In this document: in pieces, positions 1 to 7,833 of the stretch
How the letters are laid out: each line of letters starts with the position of its first letter
Position numbering within the stretch: the first letter of the stretch is position 1
Source: Bacteroidia bacterium
GTDB taxonomy: Bacteria; Bacteroidota; Bacteroidia; Bacteroidales; VadinHA17
Assembly (NCBI GenBank): GCA_026391515.1
Contig: JAPLEC010000104.1
Span: 1-7,959, forward strand
Length of the DNA: 7,959 bases
Direction: 5' to 3'
Notes under the pieces: generated by a model
The model's database searches: none
What the model was told of the DNA's origin: nothing
Seen by the model: only the letters and a program-made list of their open reading frames with translations
Made by a program: the position numbers and the translations under genes

Positions 1-1
1 A

Positions 2-1621
2 GGGGATAAAGGAAGACAGGTCAAATTGCGTTTTGCGGAAATATTGCAGGCCAATGGTGAACTCTTTACCTCTAACCTGCGCGATGCCAAAGTTACTGAT
101 ATTTATACTTTGAAAGGCGGAAAAGAGGAAATATGGGAACCATCTTTTATTTACCATGGCTTCCGGTATGTCGAGATCTCAGGTTATCCGGGGAAACCGA
201 CTCCTGATGATTTTGAAGGAAGGGTGATTTACGATGATATGAAAACTATCGGTACGTTTGAAACTTCCAGTTCTGTTACTAATCAGATTTTCAAAAATGC
301 CAGTTGGGGAATTATCGGCAATTATAAGGGAATGCCAGTCGACTGCCCACAGCGAAATGAACGCCAGCCATGGTTGGGCGACCGTGCAGTCGGCTCCCAG
401 GGCGAAAGTTATATTTTCGACAATGTGCGGCTATATATCAAATGGCTGGACGATATCCGGAATACCCAGAAAGCCGATGGCAGTATCTGTGATGTCGCTC
501 CTGCTTACTATAAATATTATAGTGACAACATGACCTGGCCCGGGACTTACCTTCTTGTTACGAATATGCTTTACAATCAGATCGGAGATAAAACTTTCAT
601 AATAAAACATTACCCTTCTATGAAAAAATGGATGGAGTATATGAGGGAAAGATATATGAACGATAGTTTTATTATAACAAAAGACACTTACGGTGATTGG
701 TGCGAACCTCCAAAAACTATTGACGAGGGACGGGGAAAAAGTGCCGATGTTAAACATCCAAGCAGCCTGATTTCCACTGCCTATTTTTACCATATATTGC
801 AGTTGATGCAGCGTTTTGCCAAACTTACCGGGAACGATGCTGACATACCTGGGTATGCTATCCTGGCAGATAGTATGAAAACAGGATTTAATGGCCAATT
901 TTTAAATTCTGAAAGTTCGTCCTATGGCGTGAAACTAACCGACAACATTTTGCCACTTTGTTTTGGAATGGTGCCAACCAGTCAAACTGAAAATGTAATA
1001 AAGAATATTGTTAATATCATTGAAGAAAAGAACAATGGGCATCTAAGCTGTGGAGAAGTTGGTATTCAATGGCTTATGCGGGTACTGACAGAAAATGGCA
1101 GGGCTGATGTAGCCTGGGAAATTGCTACCAATACTACCTATCCAGGCTGGGGCTATATGATAGAAAACGGGGCAACAACCATATGGGAACTTTGGAATGG
1201 CAACACGGCCGCTCCAAATATGAATTCCTATAACCATGTCATGCTGCTGGGTGACTTGATTGTATGGTATTATGAAAATCTTGCGGGGATAAAATCAAAC
1301 CCTGAAAAACCAGGCTTCAAAGAAATTATTATGAAACCTGAAATAATTGATGGCTTAGACTTTGTGAAAGCTTCTTACTATTCCATACACGGCCTGATTA
1401 AAAGTGAATGGGAAAAAGTGGCGAACACATTCTCCTGGAACATTACTGTTCCCGGAAACTCAAAGGCTTTGGTCTTTATACCGGCAAATGCAAAATCCGA
1501 TATAACCGAAAACGACGAAAAAGCAACCAGTGTGAAAGGAATCAAATTCCTGAGAATGGAGCAAGACAGGGCAGTATTCGAAGTTGGATCAGGAGAATAC
1601 CATTTTAAGTCGAAATTTTAA
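2..1621 (+). CDS. Alpha-L-rhamnosidase, GH78 family (5'-truncated by window edge)
   Basis: Inverting glycosidase that removes terminal alpha-L-rhamnose, probably in the periplasm or at the cell surface. The frame is open to the left edge; the TTG at 26 is an internal Leu codon, since the 8 codons before it (GDKGRQVK) continue the usual strand leading into 'LRFAEIL'. Numbering from that Leu: a beta-sandwich with 'EPSFIYHGFRYVE' (about 38-50), an (alpha/alpha)6 catalytic barrel from about 75 to 410, and a C-terminal beta domain to the end. The GH78 signature is at 106-119 (DCPQRNERQPWLGD), with Glu112 as probable general acid and Asp119 as sugar ligand. The second catalytic Glu is E388 in 'TTIWELW'. 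Asn111 stands where many GH78 members have Asp (QRDER). The signal peptide and N-terminal modules must lie upstream, outside the window. The esterase gene follows 74 bases downstream. Family assignment is firm; exact linkage specificity cannot be read from the sequence. Confidence 0.93.
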   Translation, partial: GDKGRQVKLRFAEILQANGELFTSNLRDAKVTDIYTLKGGKEEIWEPSFIYHGFRYVEISGYPGKPTPDDFEGRVIYDDMKTIGTFETSSSVTNQIFKNASWGIIGNYKGMPVDCPQRNERQPWLGDRAVGSQGESYIFDNVRLYIKWLDDIRNTQKADGSICDVAPAYYKYYSDNMTWPGTYLLVTNMLYNQIGDKTFIIKHYPSMKKWMEYMRERYMNDSFIITKDTYGDWCEPPKTIDEGRGKSADVKHPSSLISTAYFYHILQLMQRFAKLTGNDADIPGYAILADSMKTGFNGQFLNSESSSYGVKLTDNILPLCFGMVPTSQTENVIKNIVNIIEEKNNGHLSCGEVGIQWLMRVLTENGRADVAWEIATNTTYPGWGYMIENGATTIWELWNGNTAAPNMNSYNHVMLLGDLIVWYYENLAGIKSNPEKPGFKEIIMKPEIIDGLDFVKASYYSIHGLIKSEWEKVANTFSWNITVPGNSKALVFIPANAKSDITENDEKATSVKGIKFLRMEQDRAVFEVGSGEYHFKSKF

Positions 1622-1695
1622 GAAATGGTTAATTCATTTTTATGCCAAAATTTAAACTTCTAGGTATTAACTTATTAATAAATAAACTATCACTA

Positions 1696-3684
1696 ATGAA
1701 TCGAAGATTTACAACAATTGCACTATTTGCATTTTACATTTTGTCTTTCAATATAAATGCTCAAATAAATTATGATGCCCTTTCCTGGAGGATGAACACT
1801 GCTTATAATCACTACCTGATGCGCTACGTTCATCAACAATATGCCGACCGTGAAAATGAAATTTCAAAAGCTTTTCTTTCAAAAGATGCAATGATAGAAT
1901 ACCGTGACGATTGTATACGGCGATATAAAAAAATAATTGGTAATTTTCCGGATAAAGGCATCCTAAATGCAAAGATTGTTGGCACTTCAAAACACGATGG
2001 TTTCAGGATTGAAAGAATTATTTTCGAAAGTGTTCCAAAGCGTTATGTCACAGCAAACCTATATGTTCCTGACGGAGAAGGTCCATTCCCCGTAGCTATG
2101 GAAGTGTGTGGGCATGGTCTGGGAGGCAAAATACCGGCCCCACAATCTGCTGTACTTTTTGCATTAAATAAGATTGCAGTGCTAGTAGTTGATCCTATAG
2201 GACAGGGTGAGCGTATTCAGTTTGTAGATAAGAACAGCCAGACTCTTACCCGCGGTTCAACAACCGAGCATACACTTTTAAATGAAGGTGCAAACTTGCT
2301 TGGGAACAACCTTGCTGCATATGAATATTGGGATAATCACCGTGCCATTGATTACCTCGAAACACGCAGCGATATTGATAAATCACGGATTGGAGTATAT
2401 GGCAGTTCAGGCGGTGGAACCCAAACCTCATATCTGGTTGGCCTTGATGACAGGGTAATGGTTGCTTCTGTATGCAGCTATTTTACGAAACGGGAGCGTG
2501 TATTGGAAGAGTTTGGATCTTCAGATGGCTGCCAGCATATTCCATATGAAGGTCGGGAACATCTTGAAATTGCCGATTTTGTCCTGATGATGGCACCTAA
2601 GCCTGTTCTTATTATGTCTGGTCTCTATGACTTCGTTGATTACTGGGGTGCTACCCAGGCTTTTGCAGAATTAAGGAATGTTTACTCAGCATTGGGAAGT
2701 CCTGAGAAAGTTAGCATGTTTACCATTGAAGATGGCCACGGCATGCCAAAAGCTAAACGTGAAGCACTGGTAACGTGGTTCAGAAAATGGATGTGCGGTG
2801 ATGATACTCCTGTTAAGGAAAATAAGGAAGTCTCTATTCCCTTTACAGACCTCCAATGTACAACAACCGGCCAGGTTATCACTTCTCTGGCCGATCAGAT
2901 ATCTATTCCCGATTATCATATAAGCTTATCTGAACAGTATGATATTCAGCGTAATGAATTCATTAAGAAAGGCAAATCAGCAGTAAAAGACAAAGTATTT
3001 GAGCTTTTAGGAATTTCATTTCCGAAGGAAAAAATAACTGTTGAACAAACCGGATCAGTAAAGTCGCGCAACTATGACATGATCAAATTCCAGATCACCA
3101 GGCCGGGTCAAATGCCGGTTCCTTGTGTTGTTATTTACCCTGAAGGCGCTACAAAGAACAGTCCGGTAGTGATCTATCTGAACGAAAGCGGTAAAAATGA
3201 AATTCTTACTGATGAGCAAACTATTGGTACATTTGTTAATAGGAATGAGATCCTGGTAGCTGCTGATTTAAGGGGATATGGTGAGACTGCCGATCCAATG
3301 AGCCTGAATGATACCAAATACTGGAATCGCGAGTATCGTAACGCTATGATAAGCATGCATATTGGCAAACCGATTATGGGGCAACGAGTCATTGATATCA
3401 TTTCACTTCTCGATTTTGCTGAGACTGATAATCTCCTTAAAGGGCATAAAGTAAATATTATTGCCAACGGATCTTACGGTCCTGCTGTTGTCCATGCCGC
3501 TTTCCTCGATCAAAGGATTGATAAAGCTGATATTTCAAGGTCGGTAAAATCATTTAATGAATATTTGAAAAATCCGATGCAGAGAGATGTGTACACTAAC
3601 GTCCTTTATGGAATATTAAAATATTACGATCTGAATAACCTGATCGATTTATCAGGGAAAAACAGAATAAGGTTCGTAGATTAA
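1696..3684 (+). CDS. Secreted two-domain alpha/beta-hydrolase esterase (acetylxylan esterase-like)
   Basis: Predicted serine esterase removing acetyl or methyl esters from a polysaccharide outside the cytoplasm. I chose ATG 1696 (662 aa): it opens directly onto a signal peptide (MNRRFTTIALFAFYILSF, then NINAQ). The ATG at 1642 would add 18 residues before it. The first domain (about 75-380) has an oxyanion segment 'CGHGLGG' (G139-H140-G141), 'VVDPIGQGER', nucleophile elbow 'GSSGGGTQT' (Ser238), acid Asp312 in 'SGLYDFV' and base His348 in 'EDGHGMP', so the triad is complete. A second alpha/beta-hydrolase-like unit (about 470-662) keeps 'AADLRGYGET' and an elbow-like 'ANGSYGP' (Ser593). It stops at 'RIRFVD', where an acid-bearing strand would be expected, leaving no catalytic His. 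It lies 74 bases after the GH78 gene and 12 before the next. Proteins of this type are commonly annotated as acetylxylan esterase or prolyl-oligopeptidase-like hydrolase; a pectin methylesterase role, as for the alpha/beta-hydrolase BT1017 of Bacteroides thetaiotaomicron, is an alternative. The actual substrate is inferred from context only. Confidence 0.85.
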   Translation: MNRRFTTIALFAFYILSFNINAQINYDALSWRMNTAYNHYLMRYVHQQYADRENEISKAFLSKDAMIEYRDDCIRRYKKIIGNFPDKGILNAKIVGTSKHDGFRIERIIFESVPKRYVTANLYVPDGEGPFPVAMEVCGHGLGGKIPAPQSAVLFALNKIAVLVVDPIGQGERIQFVDKNSQTLTRGSTTEHTLLNEGANLLGNNLAAYEYWDNHRAIDYLETRSDIDKSRIGVYGSSGGGTQTSYLVGLDDRVMVASVCSYFTKRERVLEEFGSSDGCQHIPYEGREHLEIADFVLMMAPKPVLIMSGLYDFVDYWGATQAFAELRNVYSALGSPEKVSMFTIEDGHGMPKAKREALVTWFRKWMCGDDTPVKENKEVSIPFTDLQCTTTGQVITSLADQISIPDYHISLSEQYDIQRNEFIKKGKSAVKDKVFELLGISFPKEKITVEQTGSVKSRNYDMIKFQITRPGQMPVPCVVIYPEGATKNSPVVIYLNESGKNEILTDEQTIGTFVNRNEILVAADLRGYGETADPMSLNDTKYWNREYRNAMISMHIGKPIMGQRVIDIISLLDFAETDNLLKGHKVNIIANGSYGPAVVHAAFLDQRIDKADISRSVKSFNEYLKNPMQRDVYTNVLYGILKYYDLNNLIDLSGKNRIRFVD

Positions 3685-3696
3685 AACAATTTATTT

Positions 3697-6132
3697 TTGA
3701 GAAAGAGCATTCTTATCAGTCAGTTCTTATTGGCAGTGTTGATTTGTTCAGCACAACAAGTTCCCGATTACAAGTCGCTTGATGCCATTAATCCTATAAT
3801 TTTTGGAGGTAATCATATTATTTATAAGGGAGATACTATTATGCTCGGCCCTAAAGCATTCTTTATTGATGGGCAATTTACAGATGAGAAAGCTTCAAAA
3901 TACCCTTACGTCTTTAACAGCATTAACAAAGCAGCTGAACATCTGATAAATGGCACTGAAGGATCTCCAATGGTGCTTTATATTGCGCCTTATGTTTACT
4001 GGATTGACGATCCTGATGATCCGGCAATACGTATTGGTCAGGGTGGCCAGTCACCCTTCGGATTGATCATCGATTGTGAATGGCTCAGATTTTATGGATT
4101 GTCGGATAATGCCGAAAATGTTGTACTTGCCTGTAACAGAGGCCAAACCATCGGTTCTCAGGGTAATTTCACAATGTTCAGGTTCATAGGTGACGGGACC
4201 AGCTCTGAAAATATCACCTTCGGAAACTATTGCAATGTAGATCTGGAATTTCCATTAAAACCGGAGCTCAGCAGGAAAAAGAGAGCATTAGCTATTGTCC
4301 AGGCACAGCTGATTCTTTGTAACGGCGATAAAATAGTTGCCCGAAATACCAGGTTCATCAGCAGGTTAAATCTCTGTCCGTTTGTTGGCGGGAAGCGTGT
4401 TCTTTTCGAAAACTGTCATTTCGAATCCACCGATGATGCTCTTTGCGCTACAGGTTTATATCTTAACAGCACCTTTGACTTCTATAGTTCCAAGCCTTTC
4501 TATGCTACCACCGGAACAGGAGCAGTATTACTCAATTGCGATATAAGGGCTCTCACCCGTGGAGATCAGTATTTCACAAAAGGCGGCGGACAGGTTGCAG
4601 CTATTGACACGCGCATCAAATCTGAAACTGTAACCTATATTGGCTGGAGGGATATTACTCCCGGAGATATGCGTAATTATCAGTACAATGTATCTCTTAA
4701 CGGAGAACCGGTATTCATTGGTAAAAACAATCCGGAACTGACAGTTGATATAACAAATAAGCCTCTCCTTGATGCATACCGTTTTATTTATGATGGTAGA
4801 GTTGTTTATAATACATATAATCTGTTATGCAGTAATGACGACTGGGATCCAATGGGGATAAAGAACCTTGTATTGTCTGCTGAAAAGCAGAGCGGCAAGA
4901 AACTTACAATGATTCCCACACAGTTGCTTCTCAGTCCTTCAAGAGGTTCCCTTGAAACTTCAAAGAATGACATAAAACTTACTGCAAAAGTGTTCAGGTT
5001 CAGCAATTGCGAGCAGAAAGGTGAACTCATTAAATGGAGTGTTTCCGAGGTTATTGTCAATGCCTTTACTCCCTCCTGCTTACAGGCAGCAAGCATATTA
5101 ACCGTTTCACCTTCAAAGTTGGATCCGCCTCAATTCATTTCACTACCAAAGATCTCCAAACCAAAAAATGGAAAACTCACACTTGGTTACAAACTTGATA
5201 TGAGATTTGAAGATCAGTCGCTGGTTACATGGTATAGATGTACCGGTGCAAATGGTGGCAATCCAATAGAGGTTGCGGTATCGAGGCTGAACAAGCCAAT
5301 GCTTGAATATGAACTTTCAGCAGGAGATATTGGTTACTTCATGATGGCTACCGTTGCACCAAAACATTTACGTTGCGATGCCGGTGTAACGGTTTCTTTT
5401 GTGAGGGGTAAACCGGTTTCTGCAAAAGATGTCAAAGCTGATAAAAATGTGCTTTATACCAACTTCAGAAATGTATCCACGAGGAATCAGACAAAGGTTA
5501 TTCCTGGCTTCTGGACAATGAGCAGTATTGAATCGCCCGCAAATGATCCAAGGATGAGTGCCGGCAGTGATAGAGATGCCTGGTACTATGGTGAAGGCAC
5601 TGACGGAGCTGCAGGGCAGATCGGACTCCTCCAGGGCAGAAGTGCAAGATTGCTTTATACTCCGGTGGGAACCGAATTCGGAGATATGAAACTCTCTATG
5701 ACAGTGGCTCCCAGCAAAACTGCCGGCCAGGGCTTCAGCATAGCCCACCTTTATATGGATGTTCTTATCAAGTTTGACACAAAAACGATGACCGGGTATG
5801 CCCTGAGGTTTATAAGAACGACAAAATACCACGATGCAGTGGATTGCATGTTTGTAAAATACGACAATGGTAAAGTCACGGAGATCAGTAAACCTGTTTC
5901 GACAAGCTGCTACAGACCGATATGCAACATAATAGTGGAAGTAAAAGGCAATAAGATCATTGCTCATGCTGATTCTCCTGCAGAGTATTTTAAGATCCCT
6001 GACCGTCCTGAAGTGGTTACGGAAGTTAATATGGATATTGAAATCAATCCTGGCAGATCAGGAGGCTTTGGCATTGAGTATAACGGAGGTGCCGCTACAA
6101 TGATCAAAGAATTGAAAGTCGAATGGAAATAA
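3697..6132 (+). CDS. Secreted beta-helix protein, CE8 pectinesterase-like, with Ig-like and C-terminal beta-sandwich domains
   Basis: 811 aa, function not recognised with certainty. The start is TTG at 3697: an in-frame TAA lies 12 bases upstream, no ATG intervenes, and TTG opens onto a clear signal peptide (MRKSILISQFLLAVLICSA, then QQ). The next in-frame ATG, near residue 49, would remove it. Residues about 30-375 look like a right-handed parallel beta-helix with a pectin methylesterase flavour: 'GDGTSSENITF' (165-175), 'RALAIVQAQL' (196-205), 'NGDKIVARNTRFIS' (209-222), 'FENCHFESTDDAL' (237-249), 'YIGWRD' (314-319). By eye, Q202/Q204, D246/D247 and W317/R318 sit at roughly the spacing of the CE8 Gln, catalytic Asp and Arg/Trp, but the CE8 'QDTL' pair is replaced by 'RLNL'. 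Two Ig-like modules follow (about 405-470 and 478-570, the latter with 'VTWYRC'), then a LamG-like beta-sandwich (about 590-811, 'GYALRF'). Its neighbours suggest action on the same pectic substrate. It could be an esterase, a lyase or a non-catalytic binder. Confidence 0.8.
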   Translation: MRKSILISQFLLAVLICSAQQVPDYKSLDAINPIIFGGNHIIYKGDTIMLGPKAFFIDGQFTDEKASKYPYVFNSINKAAEHLINGTEGSPMVLYIAPYVYWIDDPDDPAIRIGQGGQSPFGLIIDCEWLRFYGLSDNAENVVLACNRGQTIGSQGNFTMFRFIGDGTSSENITFGNYCNVDLEFPLKPELSRKKRALAIVQAQLILCNGDKIVARNTRFISRLNLCPFVGGKRVLFENCHFESTDDALCATGLYLNSTFDFYSSKPFYATTGTGAVLLNCDIRALTRGDQYFTKGGGQVAAIDTRIKSETVTYIGWRDITPGDMRNYQYNVSLNGEPVFIGKNNPELTVDITNKPLLDAYRFIYDGRVVYNTYNLLCSNDDWDPMGIKNLVLSAEKQSGKKLTMIPTQLLLSPSRGSLETSKNDIKLTAKVFRFSNCEQKGELIKWSVSEVIVNAFTPSCLQAASILTVSPSKLDPPQFISLPKISKPKNGKLTLGYKLDMRFEDQSLVTWYRCTGANGGNPIEVAVSRLNKPMLEYELSAGDIGYFMMATVAPKHLRCDAGVTVSFVRGKPVSAKDVKADKNVLYTNFRNVSTRNQTKVIPGFWTMSSIESPANDPRMSAGSDRDAWYYGEGTDGAAGQIGLLQGRSARLLYTPVGTEFGDMKLSMTVAPSKTAGQGFSIAHLYMDVLIKFDTKTMTGYALRFIRTTKYHDAVDCMFVKYDNGKVTEISKPVSTSCYRPICNIIVEVKGNKIIAHADSPAEYFKIPDRPEVVTEVNMDIEINPGRSGGFGIEYNGGAATMIKELKVEWK

Positions 6133-6190
6133 TTGTTGTTAAACTATAGATGGAACTGGTACGAAAATTCAAACCTAAATTGGATTAAAA

Positions 6191-7735
6191 ATGATTAAAA
6201 ACATCTATTTAACATATTCTGGTTTATTCTTATTTTTTTTTCTTACCAGATGTCTGAGCAGCTATTCTCAATATTATGATACTTCGAAAAAGGATTATTA
6301 CAGTAATCCTGTATTGGGTGGAGATTATCCCGATCCATCTGTCCTCAGAGTGGGTAAAGATTATTATTTGACTCATTCCTCTTTCAACTATTACCCAGGA
6401 TTGCTGATCTGGCACTCAACTGATCTTATTCACTGGCAAAGAGTATGTCACGCCTTGCATAAAAATGTAGGTTCGGTCTGGGCCCCCGACCTGATAAAAT
6501 ATAAAGACAATTATTACATCTATTTCCCCGCAGGAGGAACGAACTGGGTTGTCATTTCCAGGTCACCTGAAGGTCCATGGTCTGAGCCGGTTGATCTTAA
6601 ATTAAAAGGATTTATCGATCCTGGTCACGTGGTTGGTCCGGATGGAAGCCGATATCTTTATCTATCAAAGGGTTACATTATTCAACTTGCTGAAGATGGA
6701 TTATCGACCATCGGAGAACCAAAGTATATATATGGAGGCTGGGAATTCCCAAAATCATGGAGCACTGAATGTTTCTGTCTTGAATCACCAAAATCCACAG
6801 TTAAAGACGGATTTTATTATCTTACTGTAGCCGAGGGAGGAACAGCTGGTCCTGCGACTTCGCACATGGTGGTTTCAGCTCGGGCAAAATCGCCATTTGG
6901 ACCTTTTGAAAATTCACCATATAACCCGATAGTACATACTGAAAACCGTACAGAACGCTGGTGGAGCCAGGGTCATGGTACTCTGGTCGATGATGTTAAT
7001 GGCAACTACTGGATAATGTATCATGGTTATGAAAGTAATTTCCATACACTTGGAAGACAAACATTGATGCTGCCTGTGAAATGGAATGCAGATAAATGGT
7101 TTCTGGTACCGGCAAGTGTGAAAAGCTATGATGATATTCCTAGACCTTCCGGCGTGAAATCGGCGGATGGGACTGATCTGTCAGATGATTTTTCCGGAAA
7201 TAATTTAAGATTGCAATGGCAATTCTATAAAAGATATTCGCCCGACCGGGCTGATTTGAGCGATGGCAAATTAATTCTTAAGGCTGAAGGAAATTCCTTT
7301 GATGACAGCTCTCCCCTGCTGGTGAATTCTGCCGATCACAAATACGAAATTATCACCGAATTTACCATCGGTGATGATGTAACTGCAGGACTCTGCTTAT
7401 ATTACAATGAGACAGCCAATGTCCGCATTTCTGTTGATACAGCCCGTTTTACAGTATTTGTTCAGAAAAACGCCAAGATCAGAGAAAAAAATACTCTTGG
7501 GAACCATGGTTTTCTAAGGATACTGAATGATGAAAATGAAGTAAGCTTCTATTTCAGCGCTGACGGCAAAGATTGGACCCGGGTTGAGAGAAGCCTTGAT
7601 GCCACAGGCTACAACCACAATGTTTTCGGTGAATTCCTTAGTCTGAGGGCTGGTCTTTTTGCTTTCGGAAACGGGAAAGCGGTCTTTGATATTTTTATAT
7701 ACAGAAAGCTAAGATCTTTAATTGCCTGCCTCTAA
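6191..7735 (+). CDS. GH43 family glycosidase (arabinofuranosidase/xylosidase) with C-terminal GH43_C2-type domain
   Basis: Predicted exo-acting inverting glycosidase releasing alpha-L-arabinofuranose or beta-D-xylose from oligosaccharides or side chains. The ATG at 6191 opens a signal peptide whose hydrophobic core is followed by 'SSYSQ', a likely type I cleavage site; C21 follows Arg, so a lipobox is unlikely. The five-bladed propeller spans about 35-320. Catalytic base Asp48 is in 'GGDYPDPS', pKa-modulating Asp100 in 'VWAPDL', and probable general acid Glu198 in 'FCLESP', followed by 'YYLTVAEGGTAGP'. 'WWSQGHGTL' supplies the conserved His seen at the propeller centre of many GH43 enzymes. 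Residues about 331-505 are a beta-sandwich opening with 'SDDFSGNNL' and containing 'AGLCLYYNE', as in the GH43_C2 domain that shapes the active site of xylosidase-type GH43s. Length (514) is normal for this two-domain architecture, so the gene looks intact. It is 58 bases downstream of the beta-helix gene. A T9 homopolymer (6233-6241) lies within the signal peptide. Family is firm; substrate is not. Confidence 0.93.
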   Translation: MIKNIYLTYSGLFLFFFLTRCLSSYSQYYDTSKKDYYSNPVLGGDYPDPSVLRVGKDYYLTHSSFNYYPGLLIWHSTDLIHWQRVCHALHKNVGSVWAPDLIKYKDNYYIYFPAGGTNWVVISRSPEGPWSEPVDLKLKGFIDPGHVVGPDGSRYLYLSKGYIIQLAEDGLSTIGEPKYIYGGWEFPKSWSTECFCLESPKSTVKDGFYYLTVAEGGTAGPATSHMVVSARAKSPFGPFENSPYNPIVHTENRTERWWSQGHGTLVDDVNGNYWIMYHGYESNFHTLGRQTLMLPVKWNADKWFLVPASVKSYDDIPRPSGVKSADGTDLSDDFSGNNLRLQWQFYKRYSPDRADLSDGKLILKAEGNSFDDSSPLLVNSADHKYEIITEFTIGDDVTAGLCLYYNETANVRISVDTARFTVFVQKNAKIREKNTLGNHGFLRILNDENEVSFYFSADGKDWTRVERSLDATGYNHNVFGEFLSLRAGLFAFGNGKAVFDIFIYRKLRSLIACL

Positions 7736-7797
7736 AACTGCTGGTGCTTTTACCTGGAATGATGATCAGTCACTCGAGCTTACCTTGCGCAATATAA
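7722..7797 (+). pseudogene. Possible gene relict: C-terminal fragment of a serine-hydrolase-like protein
   Basis: A short frame different from that of GH43 reads 'LPASKTAGAFTWNDD' followed by 'QSLELTLRNI'. The string looks protein-like (alternating beta pattern with 'TWNDDQSLELTLR') and, from memory, resembles a beta-strand near the C-terminus of beta-lactamase-type serine hydrolases, where 'LTLRYIESPH' is common. It begins just after an in-frame TAA at 7719-7721, overlaps the last 14 bases of the GH43 gene, has no start codon of its own with room for a domain, and loses sense when it enters the heptamer repeat at 7799; the frame closes at TGA 7872-7874. A chance reading of non-coding DNA is a real alternative, and the family resemblance is weak. 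Confidence 0.3.
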
Positions 7798-7798
7798 A

Positions 7799-7832
7799 AC
7801 CGGTGGCCGGCTACCGGCTACAGGCTACCGGT
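7799..7832. repeat. GGCTACC heptamer tandem repeat flanked by ACCGGT
   Basis: Three consecutive 7-base units, GGCTACC (7809-7815), GGCTACA (7816-7822) and GGCTACC (7823-7829), are bounded by the palindrome ACCGGT at 7799-7804 and again at 7827-7832. The block is strongly GC-rich compared with the AT-rich sequence around it. The left ACCGGT can also pair with ACCGG at 7813-7817 to form a small hairpin, but no T-run follows, so it is not an intrinsic terminator. The repeat sits exactly between two reading frames that do not match each other. Copy number is only three, so it may be a short remnant or one member of a dispersed intergenic repeat family. Confidence 0.7.
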
Positions 7833-7833
7833 C

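Noticed and set aside
431..898. Antisense open frame (155 codons) inside the GH78 gene
   Set aside because: Overlaps the catalytic domain of a clear GH78 enzyme; the translation shows no family features and no independent start signals.
1642..1695. ATG at 1642 as start of the esterase
   Set aside because: It adds 18 residues before a textbook signal peptide that begins exactly at ATG 1696; the upstream stretch is AT-rich and looks like leader DNA.
5368..5967. Long antisense open frame (199 codons) inside the beta-helix protein gene
   Set aside because: It lies wholly within a strongly supported gene, has no recognisable domain or signal peptide, and its Cys/His/Arg-rich composition is typical of antisense shadows.
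6133..6190. Possible Bacteroidota-type promoter (TAnnTTTG -7 box) before the GH43 gene
   Set aside because: The nearest match, TAAATTGG at 6176-6183, has a mismatch and no TTG at the expected -33 spacing, and it lies too close to the start codon.
7799..7832. CRISPR array or attachment site
   Set aside because: Repeat units are only 7 bases with no spacers, and there is no integrase gene or tRNA nearby.
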